Assembly (NCBI GenBank): GCA_903920405.1 | Contig: CAIXMC010000256.1 | Coordinates: 1-13,050 of the forward strand | Source: an uncultured beta proteobacterium | Lineage (GTDB): Bacteria; Pseudomonadota; Gammaproteobacteria; Burkholderiales; Burkholderiaceae_C | Reading direction: 5' to 3' | DNA: 13,050 bases | Part shown: piece by piece, positions 6,694-13,050 of the stretch | Layout: the number at the start of each line of letters is the position of its first letter | Position numbering within the stretch: the stretch's first letter is position 1 | Position numbers and translations under genes: made by a program | Notes under the pieces: generated by a model | Seen by the model: only the letters and a program-made list of their open reading frames with translations | What the model was told of the DNA's origin: nothing | Database searches by the model: none

Positions 6694-8316
6694 TCAAGGG
6701 CTGAAGATGCCGAGCAATTCATCTGCCAAAGTGACGTGATCGACACGAGGGCTATTGGATTGAAGCAGGGTTTGCCCCGTTCTGCCTGACAAACCAAGCC
6801 CGTCCAAGCGATCCAGACAGCAATCTGCCAAGAGCAACCCCGCATAAAGGCAATGGGCGACGGTATGACGTTCGCAAAAAAGTGTACCCACATGGGTGTA
6901 AGCGGGAACACCTAGGGTTAAGGCTTCAATGGTGGTCAAGCCACCGCTGTAGGGCATGGTGTCAAGAGTAGCATCCAACTGTGCCACGGCGCTCAAATAG
7001 TCGCGGTGACTGGCAGGGCAGACAAATTCGACCGTGGCAGAGGTCAAAGCCGCACGCACGCGCTGGCAAACCGCTTCATGCTGATAGCGGTAATCAATCA
7101 GACGCAAGGTGATGGGCTGATGGTGACAGGATTGCCAACGAGAGTGGCGCATGGCAAGGTCTGCCAAAAAGGCGCGTGATACCTTGGCTGGGTTGGCAAT
7201 CACACCAAAAACAAGGGGTGTGTCCGATTTTGGCGGCTGGGGCAATGGCATATAAGGCGGCGCTGTGTAAGTGACGTAACCCGACTTGAGCCGAATCAAA
7301 GGTTCACTGTACAAAGCATCACTGCCTGCGGGGGTTTGGTAACGGTCGCTCAAAAAACCATCAAAACTGCGCAGCCCTGTGGTGACAGACTGCCCCCCCA
7401 CCCATTTGTATAGTTTTTTGGCGGGTTTGGTCGCCAGCGCCTGGAGCGCCACAGGGTCCATCCAGCCACCCAGATCAACCAGAACATCAATGCTCTGGCG
7501 GGCAATGGCCAGGGCAAGCTGCTCTGCGGTCAGTCCCCCCACATCCAACCAGTCTTTGGCAATTCGCTTAAAGATTTTTGTCGCCCAATCGGATTTGGAG
7601 CCACGGTTAAAAACAATCAAATCAACAGCCATGCCAAGATACTGCAATGCACCTATCGTGAAAAAATACACCGGCGATGCAAAAAACTGGGGCGAGATCA
7701 GGCCAACCCTGAGACGACGATGGTGTGATGTGGAGCGAATGGGCGCTGCCAGCGCGGCATTCACTTGAGCTTGCAGTGCTGCATCTTGCTTTTGCACACC
7801 ATAGTCCAGGAAACCCTGATTGACCTGCTGGGCTGTGATGTCAGGGTCACGGTCATAGAGTTGGGTCACCAAGCGGGTGATTTGTGCATCGCGACCATGG
7901 TGTTCATGGTTCAGCAAGGGTTCAACCAACTGACGTGCCTGCACTGCGTCACCCAATACATGCAAAGTGAGTTTGGCAAGTTCAATGCGAATTTCAGCCG
8001 TTTGGGGTAATTGAGCGTGAAGCTGTTGCAACAAGGCCAGCGCTGCGGGCTTGTCGTTGCGCTTGGCAAGGGCTTTGGCCAAAACAAGCACCGATTGCCA
8101 CAGGTTGGGATTCAGTGTGAAAGCGTGCCGACTTTGCACAATGGCATCGTCCACCTGGTCAAGAGCGAGGTGGCACAGTGCGATGTTATGGGCAACGACT
8201 GAGTTATCAGGTTGCTGTTGTTGTGCATGCTGATAGTCATGCAGTGCATCAAGCCAGTGCGATGACTTGCGATGGGAATCGGCCTGCTGTAGCAATTGGG
8301 ACAGCGTCATCGCCAT
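6694..8316 (-). CDS. TPR protein with OGT/SPINDLY-type (GT41-like) glycosyltransferase domain
   Basis: The 540-residue protein begins with about four TPR-like helix pairs (residues ~1-135, e.g. DALHDYQHAQQQQPDNSVVAH, with AHNIALCHLALDQVDDAI). The rest matches the bipartite GT-B catalytic region of O-GlcNAc transferase homologues. Family motifs seen are IDVLVDLGGWMDPVALQAL (~270-288), 'KLYKWVGGQSVTTGLRSFDGFLSDRYQTP' in outline (~306-334), LVFGVIANPAKVS (~368-380), and the donor-site segment LDTMPYSGGLTTIEALTLG (~451-469), where family enzymes have LDTFPYNGGTTT. It would transfer a sugar from a UDP-sugar to protein Ser/Thr (or Asn, as in HMW1C relatives); the acceptor is unknown. A second ATG two codons inside (8310) is possible, and an upstream GAG gives a weak ribosome-binding site. 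It is the first gene after the type I secretion genes, so the exported protein is a plausible acceptor. Confidence 0.9.
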   Translation of the reverse strand: MAMTLSQLLQQADSHRKSSHWLDALHDYQHAQQQQPDNSVVAHNIALCHLALDQVDDAIVQSRHAFTLNPNLWQSVLVLAKALAKRNDKPAALALLQQLHAQLPQTAEIRIELAKLTLHVLGDAVQARQLVEPLLNHEHHGRDAQITRLVTQLYDRDPDITAQQVNQGFLDYGVQKQDAALQAQVNAALAAPIRSTSHHRRLRVGLISPQFFASPVYFFTIGALQYLGMAVDLIVFNRGSKSDWATKIFKRIAKDWLDVGGLTAEQLALAIARQSIDVLVDLGGWMDPVALQALATKPAKKLYKWVGGQSVTTGLRSFDGFLSDRYQTPAGSDALYSEPLIRLKSGYVTYTAPPYMPLPQPPKSDTPLVFGVIANPAKVSRAFLADLAMRHSRWQSCHHQPITLRLIDYRYQHEAVCQRVRAALTSATVEFVCPASHRDYLSAVAQLDATLDTMPYSGGLTTIEALTLGVPAYTHVGTLFCERHTVAHCLYAGLLLADCCLDRLDGLGLSGRTGQTLLQSNSPRVDHVTLADELLGIFSP

Positions 8317-8344
8317 ATCTCGTTAGGATGCCATGACAAACCAT

Positions 8345-8470
8345 AAGTGATTAACAATAAGTTTTCTACCTAATAATTTCAAAAAACGTAGCACTCAACG
8401 CAATACCAGAGCGCGTTAGAAGCGAATTTTGCATAATTTTTGACGTAGAAAACTTATCCGTTAAGCGCTT
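8345..8470. repeat. Long imperfect inverted repeat in the intergenic gap
   Basis: The left arm 8345-8369 and right arm 8445-8470 are reverse complements over about 25 bases with few mismatches and one 1-base gap. The perfect core is ATAAGTTTTCTAC (8357-8369) against its complement at 8445-8457, and TTAAC (8351-8355) pairs with GTTAA (8460-8464). The 75-bp interior is AT-rich and has a smaller AACGC/GCGTT inverted pair (8397-8401, 8413-8417). It could be a mini-mobile element with terminal inverted repeats, a pair of operator sites, or an RNA stem. No U-tract follows, so a simple intrinsic terminator is unlikely. Confidence 0.85.
8370..8398 (-). promoter_or_regulatory. Candidate weak sigma-70-type promoter for the glycosylation block
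   Basis: On the minus strand TTGAGT (8398-8393) and TATTAG (8375-8370) are separated by 17 bases, each matching the consensus at 4 of 6 positions. The predicted start would lie near 8363, inside the left arm of the inverted repeat and about 47 bases before the ATG at 8316. Matches this weak are expected by chance in AT-rich DNA, so this is only a candidate. Confidence 0.25.
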
Positions 8471-8479
8471 GGGATATCC

Positions 8480-9733
8480 TCAGTATTGAAACAACTGCGC
8501 CTGAACTTGTTGAAGCGCCAGCTCAATATTGACCGCACTGCTGACTTGCAGGTTTAACAATCGCTCACCCAATTGCAATAGCGTGGTGATGTAATCGCTT
8601 TTGGTTTGGTGAAGCGCTTGCAGGGCATTGAGCACATCAATCTTGGTACGCACGCCGCCCGTAAAGCTCTGTTCGTTGGCACTCACACTTTGTTCAGCGG
8701 CCGCAATGGCATCGCGGCGAATGGCCACTTCAGACATGGACGATTGAACTTCGCTGTACAGGCGCTGAATATCGAGCATGACTTGCTCTTTGGTATCACG
8801 CTCTTGGTCAAGCAACTTTTGTTGGTCGAGGTCAGACGTTTTCAGCTTCAAATAGCTTGTCATATCCAAAGGTAAATCCAGTCGCAACGCAATGCCGGAT
8901 GACGTGGTGGATGTGCCATTCAACGAAGAGCGTTGAACGGTGGCATTGATCGAAGGCAAAAACACAGCCCTGACACGCTTGCGAGTGATGTCGCCAACGG
9001 TGCTGGCCAGTTCTCTGGCGCGTATGTTGGGATTGCCGCGCCGCGCCTGGTTCATAAACTCTTGCAAGCTGGGCATTTTGAGTTCAACACCGGCCTTGTT
9101 CAGTGTGTAACTGGCAGGCTGTGGTGGCTCGCCTACCATATTTTCGTATTGTCTTTGGGCAGCTTGTAAGGCAGATTGAAAGGTCAGGGTTTGTGAACGC
9201 GCTTGCGCAAGACGAACCTTGCTGTCATACACATCGGTAATAGTGCCCCGACCTAGCTCGTAGGCACGTTGTGCAGATGCCATTTGAGCTTGCAAGGCTT
9301 CAAGCGCACTTTTGTTGAGCAATAGCTTTTCACGAGATTCCGAGAGTGTGCTCACCACTTTGAGCAAACGCAGGGCAAGGTCGTACTGGCTTTTGACCAA
9401 AACAGTCTCCGCCATGGCGCTGCGGGGATTTTTTTCTTGAAGACTGAGCCAGCGATCCACATTGACCACTGGCTGACTCACTGTGATGGTTTGACGGTCG
9501 CTGTCTTCGTTGGGTAATTGGGTCCGGCTTAAAGTAGCCTGCGGGTAATAGGCTGCACCTGCCATTTGGGACTGAATACGACCGGTTTCGTAATCAGCCT
9601 TTGCTGCAGAAAATACAGCATCAGTGTGACGCGCACGCTGGTAATCGGCCAGTAAATCAGCAGCCTCTGCGCGGTGTAGTCCTGCACAGACCAAAAAGGT
9701 GATGATGAGCGTCAGTTGGTTAGAAATTTTCAT
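8480..9733 (-). CDS. TolC-family outer-membrane channel of type I secretion
   Basis: The protein should form the trimeric outer-membrane/periplasmic duct that receives substrate from the ABC-HlyD inner-membrane complex. From ATG 9733 it is 417 residues, with a clear signal peptide (MKISNQLTLIITFLVCAGLHRAEA, cleaved before ADLL). The mature start DLLADYQRARHTDAVFSAAKADY is typical of TolC. Two structural repeats follow with alternating coil helices and family words such as AYELGRGTITDVYDSKVRLAQA and later FTGGVRTKIDVLNALQAL, the usual 'YxxGxxTxxDVLxAxxxL' signature in each half. A TTG at 9769 inside the hlyD-like gene would extend it by 12 residues in front of the signal peptide and is less likely. 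It starts 13 bp after the adaptor's stop. The length is near the usual 430-450. Confidence 0.93.
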   Translation of the reverse strand: MKISNQLTLIITFLVCAGLHRAEAADLLADYQRARHTDAVFSAAKADYETGRIQSQMAGAAYYPQATLSRTQLPNEDSDRQTITVSQPVVNVDRWLSLQEKNPRSAMAETVLVKSQYDLALRLLKVVSTLSESREKLLLNKSALEALQAQMASAQRAYELGRGTITDVYDSKVRLAQARSQTLTFQSALQAAQRQYENMVGEPPQPASYTLNKAGVELKMPSLQEFMNQARRGNPNIRARELASTVGDITRKRVRAVFLPSINATVQRSSLNGTSTTSSGIALRLDLPLDMTSYLKLKTSDLDQQKLLDQERDTKEQVMLDIQRLYSEVQSSMSEVAIRRDAIAAAEQSVSANEQSFTGGVRTKIDVLNALQALHQTKSDYITTLLQLGERLLNLQVSSAVNIELALQQVQAQLFQY

Positions 9734-9746
9734 TTTTGGAGAGGAT

Positions 9747-11156
9747 TTATTCTTTGAAAGAGCGTGCAAAGCGATCCAGCAAAGGCTTAAGCAGGTAGTT
9801 CATGAAACTACGCTCACCCGCCTTGACAATCACTTCAACCGGCATGCCAGGCAAAATATTTTTGCCTGCCAGCATGTGACGGGCGGCTTCGGTGGTTTCA
9901 ACCTGAATTAAATAATACTCTTCAGGAAACTGTGGAGGATTGGGGGGCAGTCGATCCGCACCCACCAACCGAACCACACCAGGGACCACCGGTGTGGTGT
10001 TGCTGTTAAAGGCAGAAAAGCGCATGTCAGTTTCCATGCCCACGCTGACCTTGTCAATCAGGTAGGGCGGCACCGCAGCTTCAGCAATCAGTGTCTGTTC
10101 GGCAGGCACAATTTCCATCAACACCTGACCTCCCGTGATGACTCCCCCCACCGTGTGAACCTTGAGGCCTACAACAGTGCCGTTGGTCGGCGCTTTCAGA
10201 TTAGAGTGGCTTTGGTCAAATCGCAATGAGGCCACTTTGGCATGAACGGTTTCACGCGCTTTTTGGGTTTCAGAAAGCTGGGCATCCACCTCTTTCATGA
10301 AAGCAGCCTTGAGTTTGCTCAGCTCCAACTGGTTGGAGGCTATGGATGTGCGAATGCTCGCAATGTCTGAGCGCAATGTCGCAATACTGGCCTGGGCCTC
10401 AGAGCTGCTGCGTTCAGCTTGATTGGCTTGACTGCGAGGGACAAATCCATCGGCTGCGAGCTTTCTCATGCTCTGGGCATCGTCAATGATGGGGGCCATT
10501 TGCGATTGTCGAAGCTGTAGCACCATTTCTTGTGCCTTGAGTTGTTGATGCAGACCTCTGTCTTTTTCCAAAAGTATGTCACGCTGATCACTCATTTCAG
10601 CGCGCCGCGAATGAAACATGGCAAATTGAAGGCGCTGGGCTTCGGCCACTTGATCGTTTTGACCAAATTCTCGCAATTCAGTATCCCAAACAATGGTATC
10701 TGAACCTGATCGCTCGGCGAGCAATCGGGAGTAGGCTGCTGCTGCATTGATGTATTCGTATTCTGCCTGACGCAAATTGGCATCAATGTTAAGGGGATTC
10801 ACGCGAACAAGTACATCACCTTGTTTAACCAAAGCACCTTCATGTACCAGAATATCTTCAACCACCCCGCCTGATGGATGTTGCACAGACTTGCGGCTAC
10901 CCATGACCACCACTTTGCCATTGACCACAATGCCTGAGTCAATCGGTGCAACCACAGACCATACAAAGAAAATGGCGAAAGTGACAAACACCACTTTGCC
11001 CGCTTGCTTTTTAATGCTGGACTCTTCAATTTTGACGGGTTCAATACCGTCTTTGGTCAAGTCTTCAGGAACATACGGATTGAAAGATTTTGCCCATTCG
11101 CTCAACCGATCCAACAAAGAGTCAACCGGTTTCATGATCCATTGGAAGGGGTTCAT
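9747..11156 (-). CDS. HlyD/PrtE-type type I secretion membrane-fusion protein
   Basis: This 469-residue periplasmic adaptor links the ABC exporter to the TolC-type channel. A cytoplasmic N-terminus of about 52 residues precedes one transmembrane helix (GKVVFVTFAIFFVWSVVAPI, about 52-72). The barrel/lipoyl half-motif begins at SGIVVNGKVVVMGSRKSVQH and continues GGVVEDILVHEGALVKQGDV. Long coiled-coil hairpins span about residues 125-315. The second lipoyl half (LKAPTNGTVVGLKVHTVGGV) and the beta-barrel close the structure. The C-terminus GERSFMNYLLKPLLDRFARS is typical of HlyD-family adaptors of protease/S-layer/RTX exporters. The ATG overlaps the exporter's TGA (ATGA) and is preceded by a good ribosome-binding site (GAGGGAG, 7 bases upstream). 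Confidence 0.96.
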   Translation of the reverse strand: MNPFQWIMKPVDSLLDRLSEWAKSFNPYVPEDLTKDGIEPVKIEESSIKKQAGKVVFVTFAIFFVWSVVAPIDSGIVVNGKVVVMGSRKSVQHPSGGVVEDILVHEGALVKQGDVLVRVNPLNIDANLRQAEYEYINAAAAYSRLLAERSGSDTIVWDTELREFGQNDQVAEAQRLQFAMFHSRRAEMSDQRDILLEKDRGLHQQLKAQEMVLQLRQSQMAPIIDDAQSMRKLAADGFVPRSQANQAERSSSEAQASIATLRSDIASIRTSIASNQLELSKLKAAFMKEVDAQLSETQKARETVHAKVASLRFDQSHSNLKAPTNGTVVGLKVHTVGGVITGGQVLMEIVPAEQTLIAEAAVPPYLIDKVSVGMETDMRFSAFNSNTTPVVPGVVRLVGADRLPPNPPQFPEEYYLIQVETTEAARHMLAGKNILPGMPVEVIVKAGERSFMNYLLKPLLDRFARSFKE

Positions 11157-12970
11157 GAAGAAGCTCCCTCAGGCGCATCAGCAACGACAGCCTTGGTTTG
11201 TTCTGGTGCTGGTACCTTTGCGGGGGCAGGAAGAGCAGTATTGCCTGGCGTATGGACTGTGTTGTTGAGCTGCCCTAAAACGTCTCTCAAAGGACCAAAC
11301 GCTACCTGTTGACCCTCTTTTAATACCAAAGCCAAATCGGCCACACCGACCAGTTTGGGACGGTGGCTGCTAAAAATGACAAGTGCCTTGCGTGCCTTGA
11401 GCGACTGAATCAAAGTGGCCAGAGCGCGTTCACCTTCGTCGTCGAGGTTGGCATTAGGCTCATCCATCAGTACATAAATGGGGTCCCCATAAACTGCACG
11501 AGCAATGGCCATGCGCTGTTTTTGGCCACCGGTCAAGGGATAGCCGTTTTCACCCAAACGGGTTTCGTAACCCTGTGGAAAGCTCAAAATAATTTCGTGA
11601 ATGCCAATGGCTTTGGCAGCATTCACCACTTTATCGGGGTTCACTACTCCCAATCGCGCAATGTTTTCAGCCACTGTTCCTTCAAACATCACGATGTCTT
11701 GCGGCACAAAGCCAATGTACTGGCCTAAATCATCACGAATCCAGGGAGCTACTTCAGCACCGTCAAGCCGAACATGCCCACGGGTCGGCTCCCACAGACC
11801 CACCAAGACCTTGATCAGTGAAGTTTTTCCTGCAGCACTTGGCCCCAAAATGGCCATCACCTGCCCCGGTTGCGCTGCAAAATTCAAATTAAAAAGAATG
11901 GGGCGTTTGGCCGTGACAGGCTGCACGACCAGTTCGCGCACATCGAGCACACCTTTGGGTGCTGGCAGAGGCATACGTTTCGAGGCCACATCATCTTCAG
12001 CCACCATGGCGTTCAACCGTTCCAGCGATTGTTTGGCCGACTGAATACTCGCCCAACTGCCCATGACCTGCTGAATGGGCCTGATGGCATGCGACAACAA
12101 GAAACTCGCGGCAATCACCATGCCGCCAGTAATAGCTCCCTCAATCGCCAAAAAGCAAGCCAGAGCCATTTGCAAAGAGGGCATGACGTGAGAAAGGTAA
12201 CCAGTGGCACCCCCCACCAGCCCGGCAGATTCGCTGGCATTGACTTGCATGGCCAAAAAATGCTGGTGTTTGGTGTACCACCGCTGCCGAATGGCAGATT
12301 GCATGCCCAGCGCCAAAGCGGTGTCGGATTGGCTCAAGCTCTGGGCAGCCAGACGTTTGGCTTGTGCCGAAGCATCATTGGCATCACGCAAAGCGGGCGT
12401 GGTAATGCGACTGGTAGAGTAAGCCGCCAGCAACTGGATGATGGTCGCCACCAAAATGAACAGCGCCAGATACGGATGAAAAGCCCAGCCAATAAAAATG
12501 AAGATGACGGCGTAGGGCGCACTCATCAACGCCAACAAGGGCTGCCCTGTGAGAAACTGGCGCAGTTGAACCACGTCACCCAATACCTGATGCACATCCA
12601 CATCCTTGCGGGCAACATAACGGCGAAAAGAGGTATCAAACACACGCGCAGCGATGTCCCAGTCAATGCGCAACGAGATGCGAATCATCATGCGGGTGCG
12701 CACCCACTCCAACCCCGACCAAAAACCATAGACCAACATGACCAGCGCAGTCAGAGACACCAGCGTGACCATGCTGCGGCTTGAAATCACCCGGTCAAAC
12801 ATGTTCCACATGAATACGATAGGGGTGATGGACAATATCTCAATCACAAAAGTCAGGATGACCACAAACACAAAAGATTTCTTGCATTGACGCAAAAGAT
12901 CAGACACCGGATTGGCACCGGTTTTCCCAGACTTTTCGGTGTTGAGAAAACGATCAATTAAACCAGGCAT
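11153..12970 (-). CDS. PrtD-type type I secretion ABC transporter (permease-ATPase)
   Basis: The 605-residue protein is the inner-membrane motor of the type I system, hydrolysing ATP to export an unfolded protein with a C-terminal signal. Residues ~30-310 are a six-helix transmembrane domain (first helices FVFVVILTFVIEILSITPIV and MVTLVSLTALVMLVYGFW). No peptidase-C39-like domain precedes it, as in PrtD relatives. The ATPase domain has Walker A GPSAAGKTS (~375-383), Q-loop region GFVPQDIVMFEGTV, signature LTGGQKQR (~478; LSGGQ is usual), Walker B YVLMDEPNANLD (~497-508) and H-loop SSHR (~532). The final ~40 residues are a Pro/Ala-rich tail beyond the fold. ATG 12970 has AGGA 6 bases upstream. 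It is the first gene of an overlapping ABC-HlyD-TolC set. Confidence 0.97.
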   Translation of the reverse strand: MPGLIDRFLNTEKSGKTGANPVSDLLRQCKKSFVFVVILTFVIEILSITPIVFMWNMFDRVISSRSMVTLVSLTALVMLVYGFWSGLEWVRTRMMIRISLRIDWDIAARVFDTSFRRYVARKDVDVHQVLGDVVQLRQFLTGQPLLALMSAPYAVIFIFIGWAFHPYLALFILVATIIQLLAAYSTSRITTPALRDANDASAQAKRLAAQSLSQSDTALALGMQSAIRQRWYTKHQHFLAMQVNASESAGLVGGATGYLSHVMPSLQMALACFLAIEGAITGGMVIAASFLLSHAIRPIQQVMGSWASIQSAKQSLERLNAMVAEDDVASKRMPLPAPKGVLDVRELVVQPVTAKRPILFNLNFAAQPGQVMAILGPSAAGKTSLIKVLVGLWEPTRGHVRLDGAEVAPWIRDDLGQYIGFVPQDIVMFEGTVAENIARLGVVNPDKVVNAAKAIGIHEIILSFPQGYETRLGENGYPLTGGQKQRMAIARAVYGDPIYVLMDEPNANLDDEGERALATLIQSLKARKALVIFSSHRPKLVGVADLALVLKEGQQVAFGPLRDVLGQLNNTVHTPGNTALPAPAKVPAPEQTKAVVADAPEGASS

Positions 12971-12987
12971 ACATCATCCTAGATTCC

Positions 12988-13050
12988 TCAGTTGAACGCG
13001 CCCGAGTGGGCTACTGGCGGCGCGTCTGGGTAGGCGTGACGACGCTGCAG
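12988..13050 (-). other. Possible C-terminal tail of an upstream gene (20 codons to a TGA)
   Basis: One minus-strand frame is open from the window edge for 20 codons and ends in TGA at 12990-12988, 17 bp before the exporter ATG. Its tail would read LQRRHAYPDAPPVAHSGAFN. A second frame is also open past this point, so this could simply be leader sequence. Nothing here is recognisable as a secretion signal. I see no convincing promoter in 12971-13050. Confidence 0.2.

Noticed and set aside
8391..8424. Integron attC-like site (ACTCAAC ... GTTAGAA)
   Set aside because: The R-box-like words are only about 12 bp apart and the right one deviates from GTTRRRY. Real attC sites are longer, with paired L boxes, and no integrase or cassette is present.
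8317..8479. Intrinsic terminator after the TolC gene
   Set aside because: The inverted repeat has a 75-base loop and no U-tract follows either arm on the minus strand, so a standard terminator is not supported.
11870..12784. Open plus-strand frame of 304 codons opposite the ABC transporter
   Set aside because: The opposite strand encodes a clear exporter with all ATPase motifs. This frame's product is a low-complexity His/Gln/Arg mixture.

Overview
This window comes from a Gram-negative bacterium of moderate GC content. It encodes a complete TolC/HlyD/ABC export route that needs an outer membrane. The style of the proteins suggests Pseudomonadota, possibly Betaproteobacteria, but no marker gene fixes the taxon. 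Every gene I can support lies on the minus strand, so the transcription order runs from high to low coordinates.

Region 1 (13050 to 8480) is a type I secretion module: a PrtD/HlyB-type ABC exporter (12970-11153), a HlyD-type membrane-fusion protein (11156-9747, ATGA overlap with the exporter) and a TolC-type outer-membrane channel (9733-8480). No RTX or other secreted substrate is in the window. The last 63 bases at the right edge may be the tail of an upstream gene.

Region 2 (8479-8317) is the only clear intergenic gap, 163 bp and AT-rich. It holds a long imperfect inverted repeat (arms 8345-8369 and 8445-8470, with a perfect 13-bp core) around a weak candidate promoter for the next block.

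Region 3 (8316 to 1) is a tightly packed block. It starts with a TPR protein carrying an OGT/SPINDLY-type (GT41-like) glycosyltransferase domain. Next come a protein of unknown function with a histone-H1-like Lys/Ala/Pro N-terminus and a small GT-A/GT2-like protein. Two long alanine-rich coiled-coil proteins follow. The first (4932-1516) has a degenerate sulfotransferase-like head, about 500 residues of coiled coil, a beta-rich domain and a basic tail. The second (1473 to beyond position 1, truncated by the window) has a degenerate FkbM-methyltransferase-like head followed by a related coiled coil. Stop/start overlaps of 4 bp (TTGA or ATGA) link most of these genes.

The most unusual feature is this pair of 'enzyme-like head plus giant heptad coil' proteins. 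Their coils are built from internal DNA repeats of 42, 126 and 231 bp, all exact multiples of 21 bp (7 codons), and the two genes share repeat sequence. A reasonable but unproven reading is that the block glycosylates or organises the surface protein exported by the type I system, with the head-coil proteins acting as scaffolds or non-canonical transferases.
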